Positions 16,363-25,463 of a stretch of 64,000 nt of DNA are shown one piece after another. The notes beneath the pieces were generated by a model. That model was given only the letters and a program-made list of their open reading frames with translations, ran no database searches and was not told where the DNA came from. Location: NCBI GenBank assembly GCA_050633465.1, contig JBOEGO010000017.1:62001-126000 (forward strand), written 5' to 3'. The position numbers and the translations under genes are program-made. Position 1 is the first letter of the stretch; each line of letters begins with the position of its first letter. This DNA is from UBA3069 sp050633465 (GTDB taxonomy: Bacteria > Pseudomonadota > Alphaproteobacteria > Rhodobacterales > Rhodobacteraceae).

Positions 16363-17127
16363 ATGCCAGCACCCACCAACCCGTTCAAAAAGGCCCTGCA
16401 CGAGGGCAAGCAACAGATCGGCTGCTGGGCAGGCTTTGCCGACCCCTATGCGACCGAGGTTCTGGCCACAGCCAATTTTGACTGGCTGGTGATTGACGGC
16501 GAACACGCCCCCAACGACATCCGCAGCCTGATGGCGCAACTGGCCATTCTGGATGGCAAACATTCGCACCCCGTGGTGCGCCTGCCCGTGGGCAATGACT
16601 GGCTGATCAAACAGGCATTGGATATCGGCGCGCAAACCCTGCTGATCCCGATGGTGGAAACCGCCGAACAGGCCCGCGATCTGGTCCGCGCCAGCCTCTA
16701 TCCTCCGCATGGCATTCGCGGGTCCGGGGCGGCGCTGGCACGGGCCTCGCGGTTTTCCGACATCCCCGATTATGTGCAAACCGCCAATGACCAGATCATG
16801 GTGATCCCGCAGGTCGAAACCGTCAAAGGTATGCAAAACCTCGAGGAGATCCTGAAGGTTGACGGCATTGATGCGGTGTTCATCGGTCCCTCGGATCTGG
16901 CCGCCGATATGGGCTATCTGGGCGACACCACGCAGCAACAGGTGCAGGATACGATCAAGGCCGCAATCATGGTCATCGCCGCCGCAGGCAAATCGCCAGG
17001 CATTCTGGCGGTCGAAGATGCCGCCGCACGCCGTTACGCCGAATGGGGCGCGAAATTTATCGCGGTGGGAATTGATGTGGTTATGCTGGCGAAAACCGCA
17101 CGTGCCACCATGCAGGGCTGGACATAA
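16363..17127 (+). CDS. hpaI: 4-Hydroxy-2-oxoheptanedioate aldolase (HpcH/HpaI family)
   Basis: 254 residues of the class II HpcH/HpaI aldolase fold. Seen: WLVIDGEHAPND near residue 43, PMVETAEQARDLV (metal Glu), SRFSDIPDYV, and IGPSDLAADMGYLG. It splits 4-hydroxy-2-oxoheptanedioate to pyruvate and succinate semialdehyde, the last step of homoprotocatechuate breakdown. CAGGAG sits 6 bases before the ATG. The other hpa genes follow just beyond the divergent-facing regulator hpaR. Confidence 0.92.
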   Translation: MPAPTNPFKKALHEGKQQIGCWAGFADPYATEVLATANFDWLVIDGEHAPNDIRSLMAQLAILDGKHSHPVVRLPVGNDWLIKQALDIGAQTLLIPMVETAEQARDLVRASLYPPHGIRGSGAALARASRFSDIPDYVQTANDQIMVIPQVETVKGMQNLEEILKVDGIDAVFIGPSDLAADMGYLGDTTQQQVQDTIKAAIMVIAAAGKSPGILAVEDAAARRYAEWGAKFIAVGIDVVMLAKTARATMQGWT

Positions 17128-17132
17128 CCGGC

Positions 17133-17603
17133 TTAGGCTTGTTCGCGCTCTAACGCGTCCAGCTCGTTCAGCAGGTCCAGCAGCGCGTCCAGCTTTTCGG
17201 CACCAAACTGCGTGCGCAGCCAGTCGTTCAACCGCTTGGATTCCGCCAGGTTGTCCTCGATCAACTGCTGGCCACCCTCGGTGATGGTCACCTGCTGCTT
17301 GCGCCGGTCGGTCGGGTGGCGTTCGCGCGACAGCAACCCCTTGCCCTCCAGCGTTTGCAGGATGCGCGTCAGCGATGGCATCAGCAAACAGCAGCGTTCG
17401 GCGATTTCGGTCGGGTCCAGCGTGCCGTTTTCCCGCAGCACCCGCAAAACACGCCACTGCTGTTCGGTCACGCCCACATCGGCCAGCATTTGCCGGATCG
17501 GACCCATCACCCGTTCACGCGCACGCAGCAACGCAATGGGCAGCGACCGGTTCACCTGTGGTGCATGTTGTGTTGCGTGATCCATGACCCTGTCTAACGC
17601 CAT
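17133..17603 (-). CDS. hpaR: Homoprotocatechuate operon regulator HpaR (MarR family)
   Basis: 156 residues. The MarR winged helix includes LADVGVTEQQWRVLRVL and LMPSLTRILQTLEGKGLLSRE, then the wing RHPTDRRKQQVTIT, closely matching HpaR/HpcR. It is divergent from hpaFED and ends 5 bases from the convergent hpaI. A TTAAC-TT-GTTAA palindrome covers the likely -10 of the hpaF promoter, so it should repress that operon until homoprotocatechuate or a related acid is present. The start at 17603 has a G-rich site; an ATG at 17585 is possible. Confidence 0.9.
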   Translation of the reverse strand: MALDRVMDHATQHAPQVNRSLPIALLRARERVMGPIRQMLADVGVTEQQWRVLRVLRENGTLDPTEIAERCCLLMPSLTRILQTLEGKGLLSRERHPTDRRKQQVTITEGGQQLIEDNLAESKRLNDWLRTQFGAEKLDALLDLLNELDALEREQA

Positions 17604-17629
17604 TTTCGCCCCCCGCGCAATATGAGCAG

Positions 17630-17664
17630 TTGACGCAGGGGCGCATATTTGCTTAACTTGTTAA
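17630..17664 (+). promoter_or_regulatory. hpaF promoter with candidate HpaR operator
   Basis: TTGACG (17630-17635), 17 bases, then TTAACT (17653-17658) as -35 and -10. The -10 is part of the perfect palindrome TTAAC-TT-GTTAA (17653-17664). The hpaF ATG is about 20 bases downstream behind GGAGGAGG. Repressor binding would block the -10. Confidence 0.55.
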
Positions 17665-17685
17665 TAATATTGCGGAGGAGGAACC

Positions 17686-18078
17686 ATGCCGCATCTGATC
17701 CTTGATTACACCCCCGCGCTGGACACACAGGCGGATATGGCATCGCTGTGCAACCACCTGCGCCGCGCCATGATCGACACCGGCACTTTTCCCATGGCGG
17801 GGGTGCGCGTGCGCGCCCATCCGGCAGCCTATGTTTCGATGGCCGATGGCGGGGGCGCACATATGTATCTGCACCTGCAACTGCGCATCGGCGCCGGGCG
17901 CGATGCGGCGACACGTGCCGCCGCGTCCAAGGCGGTGTTCGATGCCGCCTGCGCCTTTCTGGCCCCTGTGACTGCGGCGCATTCGCTGGCGATCAGCTGC
18001 GAACTGGTCGAAATCGACCCCGCCACATCACATAAAACCGGCACCACCCGCGAACATCTGGCAAGGAACCCGACATGA
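17686..18078 (+). CDS. hpaF: 5-Carboxymethyl-2-hydroxymuconate isomerase
   Basis: 130 residues, tautomerase-superfamily CHMI. The N-terminal PHLILDYTP leaves Pro as the first residue after Met removal, as needed for the catalytic imine-type base. The later HMYLHLQLRIGAGRDAA is family-like. It isomerises 5-carboxymethyl-2-hydroxymuconate to 2-oxohept-3-ene-1,7-dioate precursors. First gene of the hpaFED run; ATGA overlap with hpaE. Confidence 0.9.
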   Translation: MPHLILDYTPALDTQADMASLCNHLRRAMIDTGTFPMAGVRVRAHPAAYVSMADGGGAHMYLHLQLRIGAGRDAATRAAASKAVFDAACAFLAPVTAAHSLAISCELVEIDPATSHKTGTTREHLARNPT

Positions 18079-19586
18079 GCAACCTGAACGAAAATCTGGT
18101 CCGCCTCGCCCCTGTTCTGGCGCGGTATCGCGACACGGGCATCCTGCACCGGATCGGCGGGCAGGACATGAAGGCATCGGATGGCGCAACCTTCGACAAT
18201 GCCTCGCCCGTGGATGAAACCCATATCTGCAAGGTCGCACGCGGCACCGCCGATGACATAGACAAGGCCGCCGCCGCCGCCAAATCCGCGTTTCCCGCCT
18301 GGCGCGACATGGCCGGAACCGAACGCCGTGCGATCCTGCACCGCATTGCCGATGCCATTACCGCACGCGCCGATGAAATCGCGCTGGCCGAATGTTGGGA
18401 CACCGGCCAAGCCATCAAATTCATGTCCAAGGCCGCCCTGCGCGGCGCCGCCAATTTCCGGTTCTTTGCCGATCGCGCCCCCTCGGCCCGCGACGGGCAA
18501 AACCTGCCCTCGCCGACCCTGATCAACATCACAACCCGCCTGCCCATCGGCCCTGTGGGCGTGATCACCCCCTGGAACACGCCGTTCATGCTGTCCACAT
18601 GGAAAATCGCGCCCGCATTGGCCGCAGGTTGCACCGTGGTCCATAAACCCGCCGAATTCAGCCCCCTGACCGCCCGCATCCTGATGGAAATCGCCGAAGA
18701 GGCAGGCCTGCCCCCCGGTGTCTGGAATCTGGTCAACGGCATGGGCGAAGAAGCAGGCAAGGCCCTGACCGAACACCCCGACATCAGGGCCATCGCATTC
18801 GTGGGGGAATCAAAAACCGGCTCCTTGATCATGCGGCAGGGGGCCGAAACCCTGAAACGGGTGCATTTCGAACTGGGCGGCAAAAACCCCGTGGTGGTGT
18901 TTGACGATGCCGATCTGGACCGCGCGCTGGATGCGGCGATTTTCATGATCTATTCGCTGAACGGCGAACGCTGCACATCGTCGTCGCGGCTGTTGGTGCA
19001 GGATACGGTTGCGGATGGTTTCATCGAAAAACTGGCCGCACGGGTGAAAAACATCCGCGTCGGCCACCCGCTGGACCCGATGACCGAGGTCGGGCCGCTG
19101 ATCCATAAAACCCACTTTGATAAGGTCACCAGCTATTTCGACATAGCGCGCAGCGAGGGCGCAACCATCGCCGCAGGCGGCACCACGCCCGATGGCCCCG
19201 GCCATTACGTGGCCCCCACCCTGTTCACGCAGGCCACCAACGACATGCGCATCGCGCAAGAGGAAATATTCGGCCCGGTGCTGACCGCGATCCCCTTCAA
19301 AACCGAAAAGGACGCGCTGCAAATCGCCAATGACACGCCCTATGGGCTGACCGGATATGTCTGGACCAATGACCTGACCCGCGCCCTGCGCTTTACGGAC
19401 CGGCTCGAGGCGGGCATGATCTGGGTGAATTCCGAAAATGTGCGCCACCTGCCCACCCCCTTTGGCGGGGTCAAGGCATCGGGCATCGGGCGCGACGGCG
19501 GCGATTGGAGTTTCGAATTCTACATGGAGCAGAAGCACATCGGCCTTGCCACGGGCCAGCATAAAATCACGCAGCTGGGTCTGTAA
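18075..19586 (+). CDS. hpaE: 5-Carboxymethyl-2-hydroxymuconate semialdehyde dehydrogenase
   Basis: 503 residues of the aldehyde dehydrogenase superfamily. Seen: the NAD-binding segment ITPWNTPFML, FELGGKNPVVVF with the catalytic Glu near 266, and NGERCTSSSRLLV with the nucleophilic Cys near 300. It oxidises the ring-opened semialdehyde made by HpaD. Starts by ATGA overlap with hpaF; hpaD follows after 39 bases. Homology to betaine-aldehyde-type enzymes is high, so the specific name rests on operon context. Confidence 0.94.
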   Translation: MSNLNENLVRLAPVLARYRDTGILHRIGGQDMKASDGATFDNASPVDETHICKVARGTADDIDKAAAAAKSAFPAWRDMAGTERRAILHRIADAITARADEIALAECWDTGQAIKFMSKAALRGAANFRFFADRAPSARDGQNLPSPTLINITTRLPIGPVGVITPWNTPFMLSTWKIAPALAAGCTVVHKPAEFSPLTARILMEIAEEAGLPPGVWNLVNGMGEEAGKALTEHPDIRAIAFVGESKTGSLIMRQGAETLKRVHFELGGKNPVVVFDDADLDRALDAAIFMIYSLNGERCTSSSRLLVQDTVADGFIEKLAARVKNIRVGHPLDPMTEVGPLIHKTHFDKVTSYFDIARSEGATIAAGGTTPDGPGHYVAPTLFTQATNDMRIAQEEIFGPVLTAIPFKTEKDALQIANDTPYGLTGYVWTNDLTRALRFTDRLEAGMIWVNSENVRHLPTPFGGVKASGIGRDGGDWSFEFYMEQKHIGLATGQHKITQLGL

Positions 19587-19625
19587 CCGGACCCGCATAC
19601 CGATCCTTGTGGAGGAGGAAAGACA

Positions 19626-20606
19626 ATGCCCATTCCCGCACCGAACCTATACCCGCCGTTCAATATTGTCCGGCTTAGCCATGTTGAATTCACCGTCACC
19701 GATCTGGCCGCAAGCCGCGCATTTTATGTGGACCTGCTGGGCCTGCAAGTCACTGACGAGGACGAAAGCGCGGTTTACCTGCGCGCAATGGAGGAACGCG
19801 GACATCATTGTCTGGTGCTGCGCAAGGGCGATGCGGCCCATGCCTCGGCCCTGTCATACAAGGTCTATGATGACGCCGATCTGGACCGTGCCGCCGACTG
19901 GTTCGCGGGTCGCGATTTACCGGTGGAATGGGTGACGCGCCCCTATCAGGGCCGCACCCTGCGCACCACCGACCTGTTTGGCGCGCCGATGGAGTTTTAC
20001 CAGAAAATGGACCGCCTGACCCCGATCCATCAGCAATACGCGCTGTATAAGGGCGTGAAACCGCTGCGGATTGATCATTTCAACTGTTTCACGCCGGATG
20101 TGGATGCCAGCGTGGCATTTTACAACGACATGGGGTTTCGCGTCACCGAATATACCGAAGACGACGAAAGCAAACGCCTGTGGGCCGCGTGGATGCACCG
20201 CAAGGGCGGCATCCATGACATTGCCTTTACCAATGGCATCGGGCCGCGCCTGCATCACACCGCATTCTGGGTGCCAACCCCGCTGAACATCATTGACCTG
20301 TGCGATCTGATGGCCACCACGGGATACCTGAAAAACATGGAGCGCGGCCCCGGACGGCACGGCATTTCCAATGCGTTTTTCCTGTATATCCGCGACCCCG
20401 ATGGCCACCGGATCGAAATTTATTGCAGTGATTACCAGACGGTTGACCCCGATCTGGAGCCAATCAAATGGGATCTGAAAGACCCGCAGCGCCAGACCCT
20501 ATGGGGGGCGCCCGCGCCGGAATCATGGTTCAAGGAGGGCAGCCGGTTTGAAGGCGTTCCCCTGCACGATCCTGTGTTGAAGGCGCAGCCGATTATCGCG
20601 CCCTAG
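19626..20606 (+). CDS. hpaD: 3,4-Dihydroxyphenylacetate 2,3-dioxygenase
   Basis: 326 residues, type I extradiol (VOC-fold) dioxygenase with two tandem domains. The N-terminal domain begins RLSHVEFTVTDLAASRAFY. The metal site is in the second domain: LRIDHFNCFTPDVDAS (His), LHHTAFWVPTP (His), and GHRIEIYCSDY (Glu). It opens homoprotocatechuate next to the hydroxyls. Resembles the Brevibacterium/Arthrobacter Fe or Mn enzymes; the metal cannot be told from sequence. GGAGGAGG precedes the ATG. Confidence 0.94.
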   Translation: MPIPAPNLYPPFNIVRLSHVEFTVTDLAASRAFYVDLLGLQVTDEDESAVYLRAMEERGHHCLVLRKGDAAHASALSYKVYDDADLDRAADWFAGRDLPVEWVTRPYQGRTLRTTDLFGAPMEFYQKMDRLTPIHQQYALYKGVKPLRIDHFNCFTPDVDASVAFYNDMGFRVTEYTEDDESKRLWAAWMHRKGGIHDIAFTNGIGPRLHHTAFWVPTPLNIIDLCDLMATTGYLKNMERGPGRHGISNAFFLYIRDPDGHRIEIYCSDYQTVDPDLEPIKWDLKDPQRQTLWGAPAPESWFKEGSRFEGVPLHDPVLKAQPIIAP

Positions 20607-20627
20607 GGGCATGTGGCGGGGACAGGA

Positions 20628-20663
20628 GCCTCCGGCGGGAGGTATTTCATGGAACAATGAAAG
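20628..20663 (+). repeat. Intergenic repeat, GGTATTT/GAACAATGAAAG family
   Basis: GCCTCCGGCGGGAGG hairpin, then TATTTCATGGAACAATGAAAG, in the gap between hpaD and the hpaG-like gene. It contains an in-frame ATG (20657) for that gene which is probably not the true start. Confidence 0.8.
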
Positions 20664-20671
20664 GGATTGGT

Positions 20672-21547
20672 GTGACTGATCTGAGAGAGATGCGCCTAGC
20701 CACGGTGCGGGCTGGCAGGGATGAGATGTTCGGCGCTGTCGTGGATGGCGGTTTTGTTGACCTGACCGGTGATTTTCCGCAATTTTCGGGCCTGCGTGAA
20801 GTGATCGCGGTGGATGGTTTGCCCGATCTGGCGCGGGCGGCGGCGGGGCGCGGCGTGACCCATCCAAGTGGAAGTTTCGACTATCTGATTCCTGTTACCA
20901 ATCCTGAGAAAATCATCTGCGTTGGTGTCAATTTTCCCGACCGCAACGCCGAATATAAGGACGGGCAGGATGCGCCGCCCAACATGTCGCTGTTTCCGCG
21001 TTTTGCGCGGTCTTTTACGGGTGCGGGGATGCCATTGATCCGGCCACCGGAATCGCACAAACTGGATTACGAGGGCGAGATTGCCGTGGTGATCGGCAAG
21101 GGCGGGCGGCGTATTGCCCAGGCCGATGCCTATGATCACATCGCCGCCCTGTCCCTGTGCAACGAGGGCACCATTCGCGACTGGGTGCGCCATGCCAAAT
21201 TCAACGTGACGCAGGGCAAAAACTGGGATCGTTCCGGTGCGATTGGCCCTTGGCTGGTACCGTTTACCGATGCGGCACAGCTGGATGATGTGCGCCTGAC
21301 CACCCATGTAAACGGTGAATTACGACAGGATGACCGCACCAGCCGGATGCTGTTTCCGATTGCGCGGCAGATCGAATATATCTCGACCTTCACCACGCTG
21401 GTGGCGGGGGATATCATCATCACCGGCACCCCCACGGGGGCGGGTGCGCGGTTTGATCCGCCCCGTTTTCTGGTGCCCGGTGACGTGATCACAGTCAGCG
21501 CCGAGGGCATCGGCACCCTGACCAACACCGTCGAGGACGAGGCATGA
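20672..21547 (+). CDS. Fumarylacetoacetate hydrolase family protein, HpaG-like decarboxylase/isomerase
   Basis: 291 residues from the GTG at 20672, which has AAAGGG 6 bases upstream. The ATG at 20657 belongs to an intergenic repeat and the ATG at 20690 has almost no spacer. One FAH domain (about 70-285): PEKIICVGVNF, the metal ligands in YEGEIAVVIG, TQGKNWD and ITGTPTGAG. E. coli HpaG has two such domains; here one domain plus HpaF would cover isomerisation and OPET decarboxylation. Coupled to hpaH by ATGA. Confidence 0.85.
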   Translation: MTDLREMRLATVRAGRDEMFGAVVDGGFVDLTGDFPQFSGLREVIAVDGLPDLARAAAGRGVTHPSGSFDYLIPVTNPEKIICVGVNFPDRNAEYKDGQDAPPNMSLFPRFARSFTGAGMPLIRPPESHKLDYEGEIAVVIGKGGRRIAQADAYDHIAALSLCNEGTIRDWVRHAKFNVTQGKNWDRSGAIGPWLVPFTDAAQLDDVRLTTHVNGELRQDDRTSRMLFPIARQIEYISTFTTLVAGDIIITGTPTGAGARFDPPRFLVPGDVITVSAEGIGTLTNTVEDEA

Positions 21548-22338
21548 CACCAGAGCAGCACCGCGCCGCTGCCGCGCAATTATGGCAGGCCGAACAATCC
21601 GGCCAGCAATGCGGGCTGTTGTCGCTGGCCTATCCCGATATGGGGATGGATGATGCCTATGCCGTGCAATCCGCGCTGATCGGTCTGCGCAAATCGGCGG
21701 GGCACCGCGTGATCGGTTGGAAAATCGGCCTGACATCCAGGGCGATGCAACAGGCGTTGAACATCGACATCCCCGACAGTGGCGTGTTGATGGATGACAT
21801 GTTGTTTGATGATGGGGCGGTGGTGCCTGTGGGCCGGTTCATCCAACCCCGGATCGAGGCCGAGATCGCATTTGTCATGCGCGCCCCCCTATCCGGCGCG
21901 GCCACCCGGGCAGAGGTGATCGCCGCCACCGATTACGTCTGCCCGTCGCTTGAAATTCTGGATACCCGCGTGTTGCGCGCCGATCCGGCCACGGGCCGCG
22001 CACGCATCATCACCGACACGATTTCCGACAATGCCGCCAACGCCGGGCTGGTATTGGGGCCACAACGCCACGCGCCCGACACCGACCTGCGCTGGTGCGG
22101 GGCTATCGTGACCAAAAACGGCGAGGTCGAGGAAACCGGCCTGGGCGCGGGGGTGTTGAATGATCCGGTCATGGGCATTGTCTGGCTGTCCCAGCGCATG
22201 GCGCAATATGGCCAGCAGATTTCAGCAGGGCAGGTGATATTGTCAGGGTCGTTCATCCGCCCCGTCGAATGCCCGACAGGCAGCAATATCCGCGCCGATT
22301 TCGGGGCGTTCGGCGCGGTATCCGTCCGCTTTGCGTGA
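21544..22338 (+). CDS. hpaH: 2-Oxo-hept-4-ene-1,7-dioate hydratase
   Basis: 264 residues of the MhpD/HpaH hydratase family. Seen: AYAVQSALIGLRKSAGHRV, GWKIGLTSRAMQQAL, PRIEAEIAFVM (metal ligand Glu residues), and LSGSFIRPVECPTGSNIRADFG. It adds water before the HpaI aldol cleavage. The ATG overlaps the stop of the HpaG-like gene. With HpaD, E, F, the HpaG-like protein and HpaI, the lower homoprotocatechuate route is complete in this window. Confidence 0.92.
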   Translation: MTPEQHRAAAAQLWQAEQSGQQCGLLSLAYPDMGMDDAYAVQSALIGLRKSAGHRVIGWKIGLTSRAMQQALNIDIPDSGVLMDDMLFDDGAVVPVGRFIQPRIEAEIAFVMRAPLSGAATRAEVIAATDYVCPSLEILDTRVLRADPATGRARIITDTISDNAANAGLVLGPQRHAPDTDLRWCGAIVTKNGEVEETGLGAGVLNDPVMGIVWLSQRMAQYGQQISAGQVILSGSFIRPVECPTGSNIRADFGAFGAVSVRFA

Positions 22339-22394
22339 CCTGAACGGGGATTTCTGATAGGATGGCGCTGTGCCCATTTTAGAGAGTTATTCCT

Positions 22395-23501
22395 ATGCCC
22401 TATACCGCCATATTACCCGAAGCCGTTTCACAGTATGCCCCTGGGATCACCCTGTTCGACGTGTTGAACGGGCCGGACGACACCCCGTTTCTGACCCGAC
22501 AACGGGATAATGCGGCCTCTGATCATGTCGCTTACCTACAAGGGTTTGACGCCCCACCGGCGCAGGTATTTTCCCAGCAGGTGGCGCAATCTTCGGCTCG
22601 GGTCAGCGAGGATGACGCGGGCGTGGTGACTTTTTCTTGGGTCGAGGGCGACAGATTGCTGGCCACAACCCTGAATGACTGGGCCGATACCATTCGCAGC
22701 GGCACAAATGCCAATGATGTTCTGACCACGACTGGCCCGGCCGAATATTTCGACGCATTGGGCGGGCATGACCTGATCCGCCCCGGCGTTGGTGATTACG
22801 TCGATGGCGGCGCGGGGCATGATATTGTATCCTTTTACGGGCTGACGGCATCACAGACCGGCCTGCCGACACAGGCGGTTTTGCCGCTGGTGATCGACCT
22901 GTCGGACCCGTCACAAAACAGCGGCGCGGCGCAGGGGGCGCAGTTTGTGAATGTCGAACGGTTTCACCTGAACTGGACCAATGACCGCTTTCACGGCAAT
23001 GACGAAGCGCATGAAACCTATGGGCTGGCAGGCAATGACCGGCTGTCGGGCGGGGGTGGCGATGACACCCTGCATGGCGGCGCGGGCTATGATGTGATCA
23101 GCGGCGGCGCAGGGGTCGATACCCTGTCGGGTGGCAAACTGGGCACGCCGAACCGCGCATCGGACCGGTTCGTTTGGTATACAGCCAGCGAAACCGGCAC
23201 CGGCGCGGGCAACCGCGATATAATCACCGATTTCAACGCCACCGCCGACCCGCAGGATGCGCGGCGCGGCGCAGACCGGATCGAACTGGGCCGGATTGAT
23301 GCCGACACCACACATGGGTTCAATCAGGCCTTTGATTTCGTGGCGCAGGCGGCGTTCAGCGGCACAGCGGGCGAATTGCGGTTTTATCAATCCGCCACTG
23401 CCACCATCATTCAGGGCGATACCGATGGCGATGGCATGGCGGATTTCGAAATCGAACTGTCAGGCCTGCACGACCTGACAGCGGATCATTTCCTGTTGTG
23501 A
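22395..23501 (+). CDS. RTX-type calcium-binding protein
   Basis: 368 residues, acidic, no N-terminal signal peptide. A region of glycine-rich nonapeptides lies near residues 210-250 (GGGGDDTLHGGAGYD, SGGAGVDTLSGG), followed by a serralysin-like C-terminus with DRFVWYTASETGTGAGNRD and ending LTADHFLL. Such proteins are exported by type I secretion using a C-terminal signal and fold on binding Ca2+. No type I exporter genes are in the window. The N-terminal 140 residues match nothing I recognise, so its activity is unknown. Confidence 0.85.
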   Translation: MPYTAILPEAVSQYAPGITLFDVLNGPDDTPFLTRQRDNAASDHVAYLQGFDAPPAQVFSQQVAQSSARVSEDDAGVVTFSWVEGDRLLATTLNDWADTIRSGTNANDVLTTTGPAEYFDALGGHDLIRPGVGDYVDGGAGHDIVSFYGLTASQTGLPTQAVLPLVIDLSDPSQNSGAAQGAQFVNVERFHLNWTNDRFHGNDEAHETYGLAGNDRLSGGGGDDTLHGGAGYDVISGGAGVDTLSGGKLGTPNRASDRFVWYTASETGTGAGNRDIITDFNATADPQDARRGADRIELGRIDADTTHGFNQAFDFVAQAAFSGTAGELRFYQSATATIIQGDTDGDGMADFEIELSGLHDLTADHFLL

Positions 23502-24254
23502 TCACTTGCGCAGCGCAGGCAACCCGATCCCAGTGGATTCAAAACCGCCGTCAGCCGCCAGCAATTGCCCCGTCACGAAACTGGCCCTGTCGGAACATAA
23601 AAACACGATCGGATCGGCAATTTCGCGTTCCGATCCATAGCGGTTCAGCGGTATCGCATCGTGATAGGCGTCAATGATATCCTGGCTATGCACCGCCATC
23701 GCCAGTTTGGTGCGCACCGGCCCCGGTGCCACCGTGTTGACGCGGATACCGTATTCGCCCAGCTCCGCCGCCAGTTGCTGGCTAAGATGGATCACCGCCG
23801 CCTTGGACGTGCCATAAGCCACCCGCAGGGTCGATGCCCGCAATCCCGAAATTGACGCGATGTTCACAATCGCGCCCTTGCTGGATTTCAACGCCGGAAT
23901 ACAGGCCATCGAACACAGGAAAACCCCGTCCAGATTGGTGTCCATCACGGTGCGCCAGCGGGCGAATGTCGTGTCCTCTAACGGGCCGAAATCGGCCACA
24001 CCGGCGTTGTTGACCAGCGCATCAATGCGCCCGAATGCATCCATCACCTGCGCCACCATCGCCGTAACCTGATCGGGGTCGGACACATCGCACAACACCG
24101 GCAACGCGCCCTCCAACCCCTCAGACGCTTCAGCCAATGCCTCGGCGTCGCGGTCGATCATGGCAACGCGGCGCCCCTCCTCCAGAAACAGTTTCGTGGT
24201 GGCCAATCCGATGCCGCGCGCGGCCCCGGTCACAATGGCGGTTTTCTGTGTCAT
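23502..24254 (-). CDS. SDR-family oxidoreductase
   Basis: 250 residues, classical short-chain dehydrogenase. Seen: TGAARGIG (about 9-16), VNNAGVADFG, the catalytic Ser in NIASISG and YGTSK near residue 149. GGGAGAGG precedes the ATG. Its stop codon touches that of the convergent RTX gene with no bases between. The C-terminal text TGQLLAADGGFESTG is typical of 3-oxoacyl-ACP-reductase-like SDRs. Substrate unknown. Confidence 0.85.
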   Translation of the reverse strand: MTQKTAIVTGAARGIGLATTKLFLEEGRRVAMIDRDAEALAEASEGLEGALPVLCDVSDPDQVTAMVAQVMDAFGRIDALVNNAGVADFGPLEDTTFARWRTVMDTNLDGVFLCSMACIPALKSSKGAIVNIASISGLRASTLRVAYGTSKAAVIHLSQQLAAELGEYGIRVNTVAPGPVRTKLAMAVHSQDIIDAYHDAIPLNRYGSEREIADPIVFLCSDRASFVTGQLLAADGGFESTGIGLPALRK

Positions 24255-24330
24255 GTTGTTCCTCTCCCTCTTTGGGGCGCAGGTTGCCGCCCGCCCGCGC
24301 CCTGCGCAACGCCAAACAGGCGAAACGCAG

Positions 24331-24361
24331 AAAAAGACCCGGCGCGAAACATCGCACCGGG
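24331..24361 (-). terminator. Rho-independent terminator after the LysR gene
   Basis: On the minus strand CCCGGTGCG, loop ATGTTT, CGCGCCGGG, then TCTTTTT: a 9-base stem with one wobble and a clear T-run. It ends the transcript of the LysR-type gene. Confidence 0.85.
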
Positions 24362-24400
24362 CCAGTTGCTCTCGGGGAAGAAATCGTTAGCGGGTCGCGC

Positions 24401-25306
24401 TTACCACTCGGTCGGGCCTTTTTCGGCAAAGCTGTGGACCAGAAAGTCGATGAATGCGCGCACCTTGGGCTGTGTGAAACGCCCCGGCGGATAGACCGCA
24501 TAGATACCTTGGGTTTCCATCGGCAGATCGGGGATCGCGTCCTCGACCAGCCCCTGCTCCATCGCATCGGCATACAGGAACGAGGGCAAATACGCGATGC
24601 CAAGCCCGGCCACACAGGCGTTCAACAGCGATTGCCCGTCATTCACAGACAACCCGCCCGCCGTGCGCACCTGACGTTTTTCGCCCGATGGCGCGGTCAG
24701 TTTCCACATATTGCCAGCGGACTGGTTGGAATAATGCAGCAGTTTGTGTTCGTTCAGATCGTCGATTTTTTGCGGGCGGCCATGTTTCTGGAAATAGCCG
24801 GGGCTGGCGATCATGCGTTTGTTGGTTTCGGTCAGTTTGCGGGCGCGCAGGGTGCTGTCTTCCAGCTCGCCAATGCGGATCGCCATGTCGAACCCTTCGG
24901 AAATCAGCTCTACATAGCGGTTGTTCAGCACCATATTGACCGTAATATCAGGGAATTCACCCAGAAAATCACCCAGAACCGGCGACAGGTGGTTGACCCC
25001 GAAATCGGTGGCCACCGAAATGCGCAACAGGCCGGATGGCGCGGATTGCATGGATGTGACCAGCGCGTCGGCCTCGCCTGCGTCATTCAACACGCGGCGG
25101 GCGCGGTCGTAATAGGCCAGCCCGATTTCCGTGGGGCTGACGCGGCGTGTGGTGCGGTTCAACAACCTTGCGCCCAGACGGGCCTCCAGGCTGGAAACAT
25201 GCTTGGAAACAGCAGATTTCGAGATCCCCATCTTTTTGGCCGCGTCGGTAAATCCACCTTGGTCCACCACAGTGGCAAAGGCTTCCATTTCGGTCAGTCG
25301 GTCCAT
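24401..25306 (-). CDS. LysR-family transcriptional regulator (CrgA-like)
   Basis: 301 residues. The LysR winged helix is at 1-60 (MEAFATVVDQGGFTDAAKKM, SAVSKHVSSLEARLGARLL) and the effector domain at 90-295. The N-terminus and RVLNDAGEADALVTSMQSAPSG resemble the CrgA/DhcR subgroup. I placed the start at MDRLTEM (25306), with AAGGG about 10 bases upstream; a longer frame to 25633 lacks support. No divergent target gene adjoins it; a good terminator follows. Target unknown. Confidence 0.9.
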   Translation of the reverse strand: MDRLTEMEAFATVVDQGGFTDAAKKMGISKSAVSKHVSSLEARLGARLLNRTTRRVSPTEIGLAYYDRARRVLNDAGEADALVTSMQSAPSGLLRISVATDFGVNHLSPVLGDFLGEFPDITVNMVLNNRYVELISEGFDMAIRIGELEDSTLRARKLTETNKRMIASPGYFQKHGRPQKIDDLNEHKLLHYSNQSAGNMWKLTAPSGEKRQVRTAGGLSVNDGQSLLNACVAGLGIAYLPSFLYADAMEQGLVEDAIPDLPMETQGIYAVYPPGRFTQPKVRAFIDFLVHSFAEKGPTEW

Positions 25307-25463
25307 GTTCTCGATACCCTTGATATGTCTTGTCAAGGAACAGGTATCGCGGTGAAATGGGGCGCTCTCTGGGCAGGACGGGGACAATATCGGGGTAAAA
25401 TCGGGCATCGTTAATGACATGGAAACAGGGAAACAGCCGTTTCCAAATCGGGTGACGGGCGGG

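Noticed and set aside
24137..25414. A 425-codon plus-strand frame opposite the LysR gene
   Set aside because: Shadow of a confident LysR gene that has its own start site and terminator.
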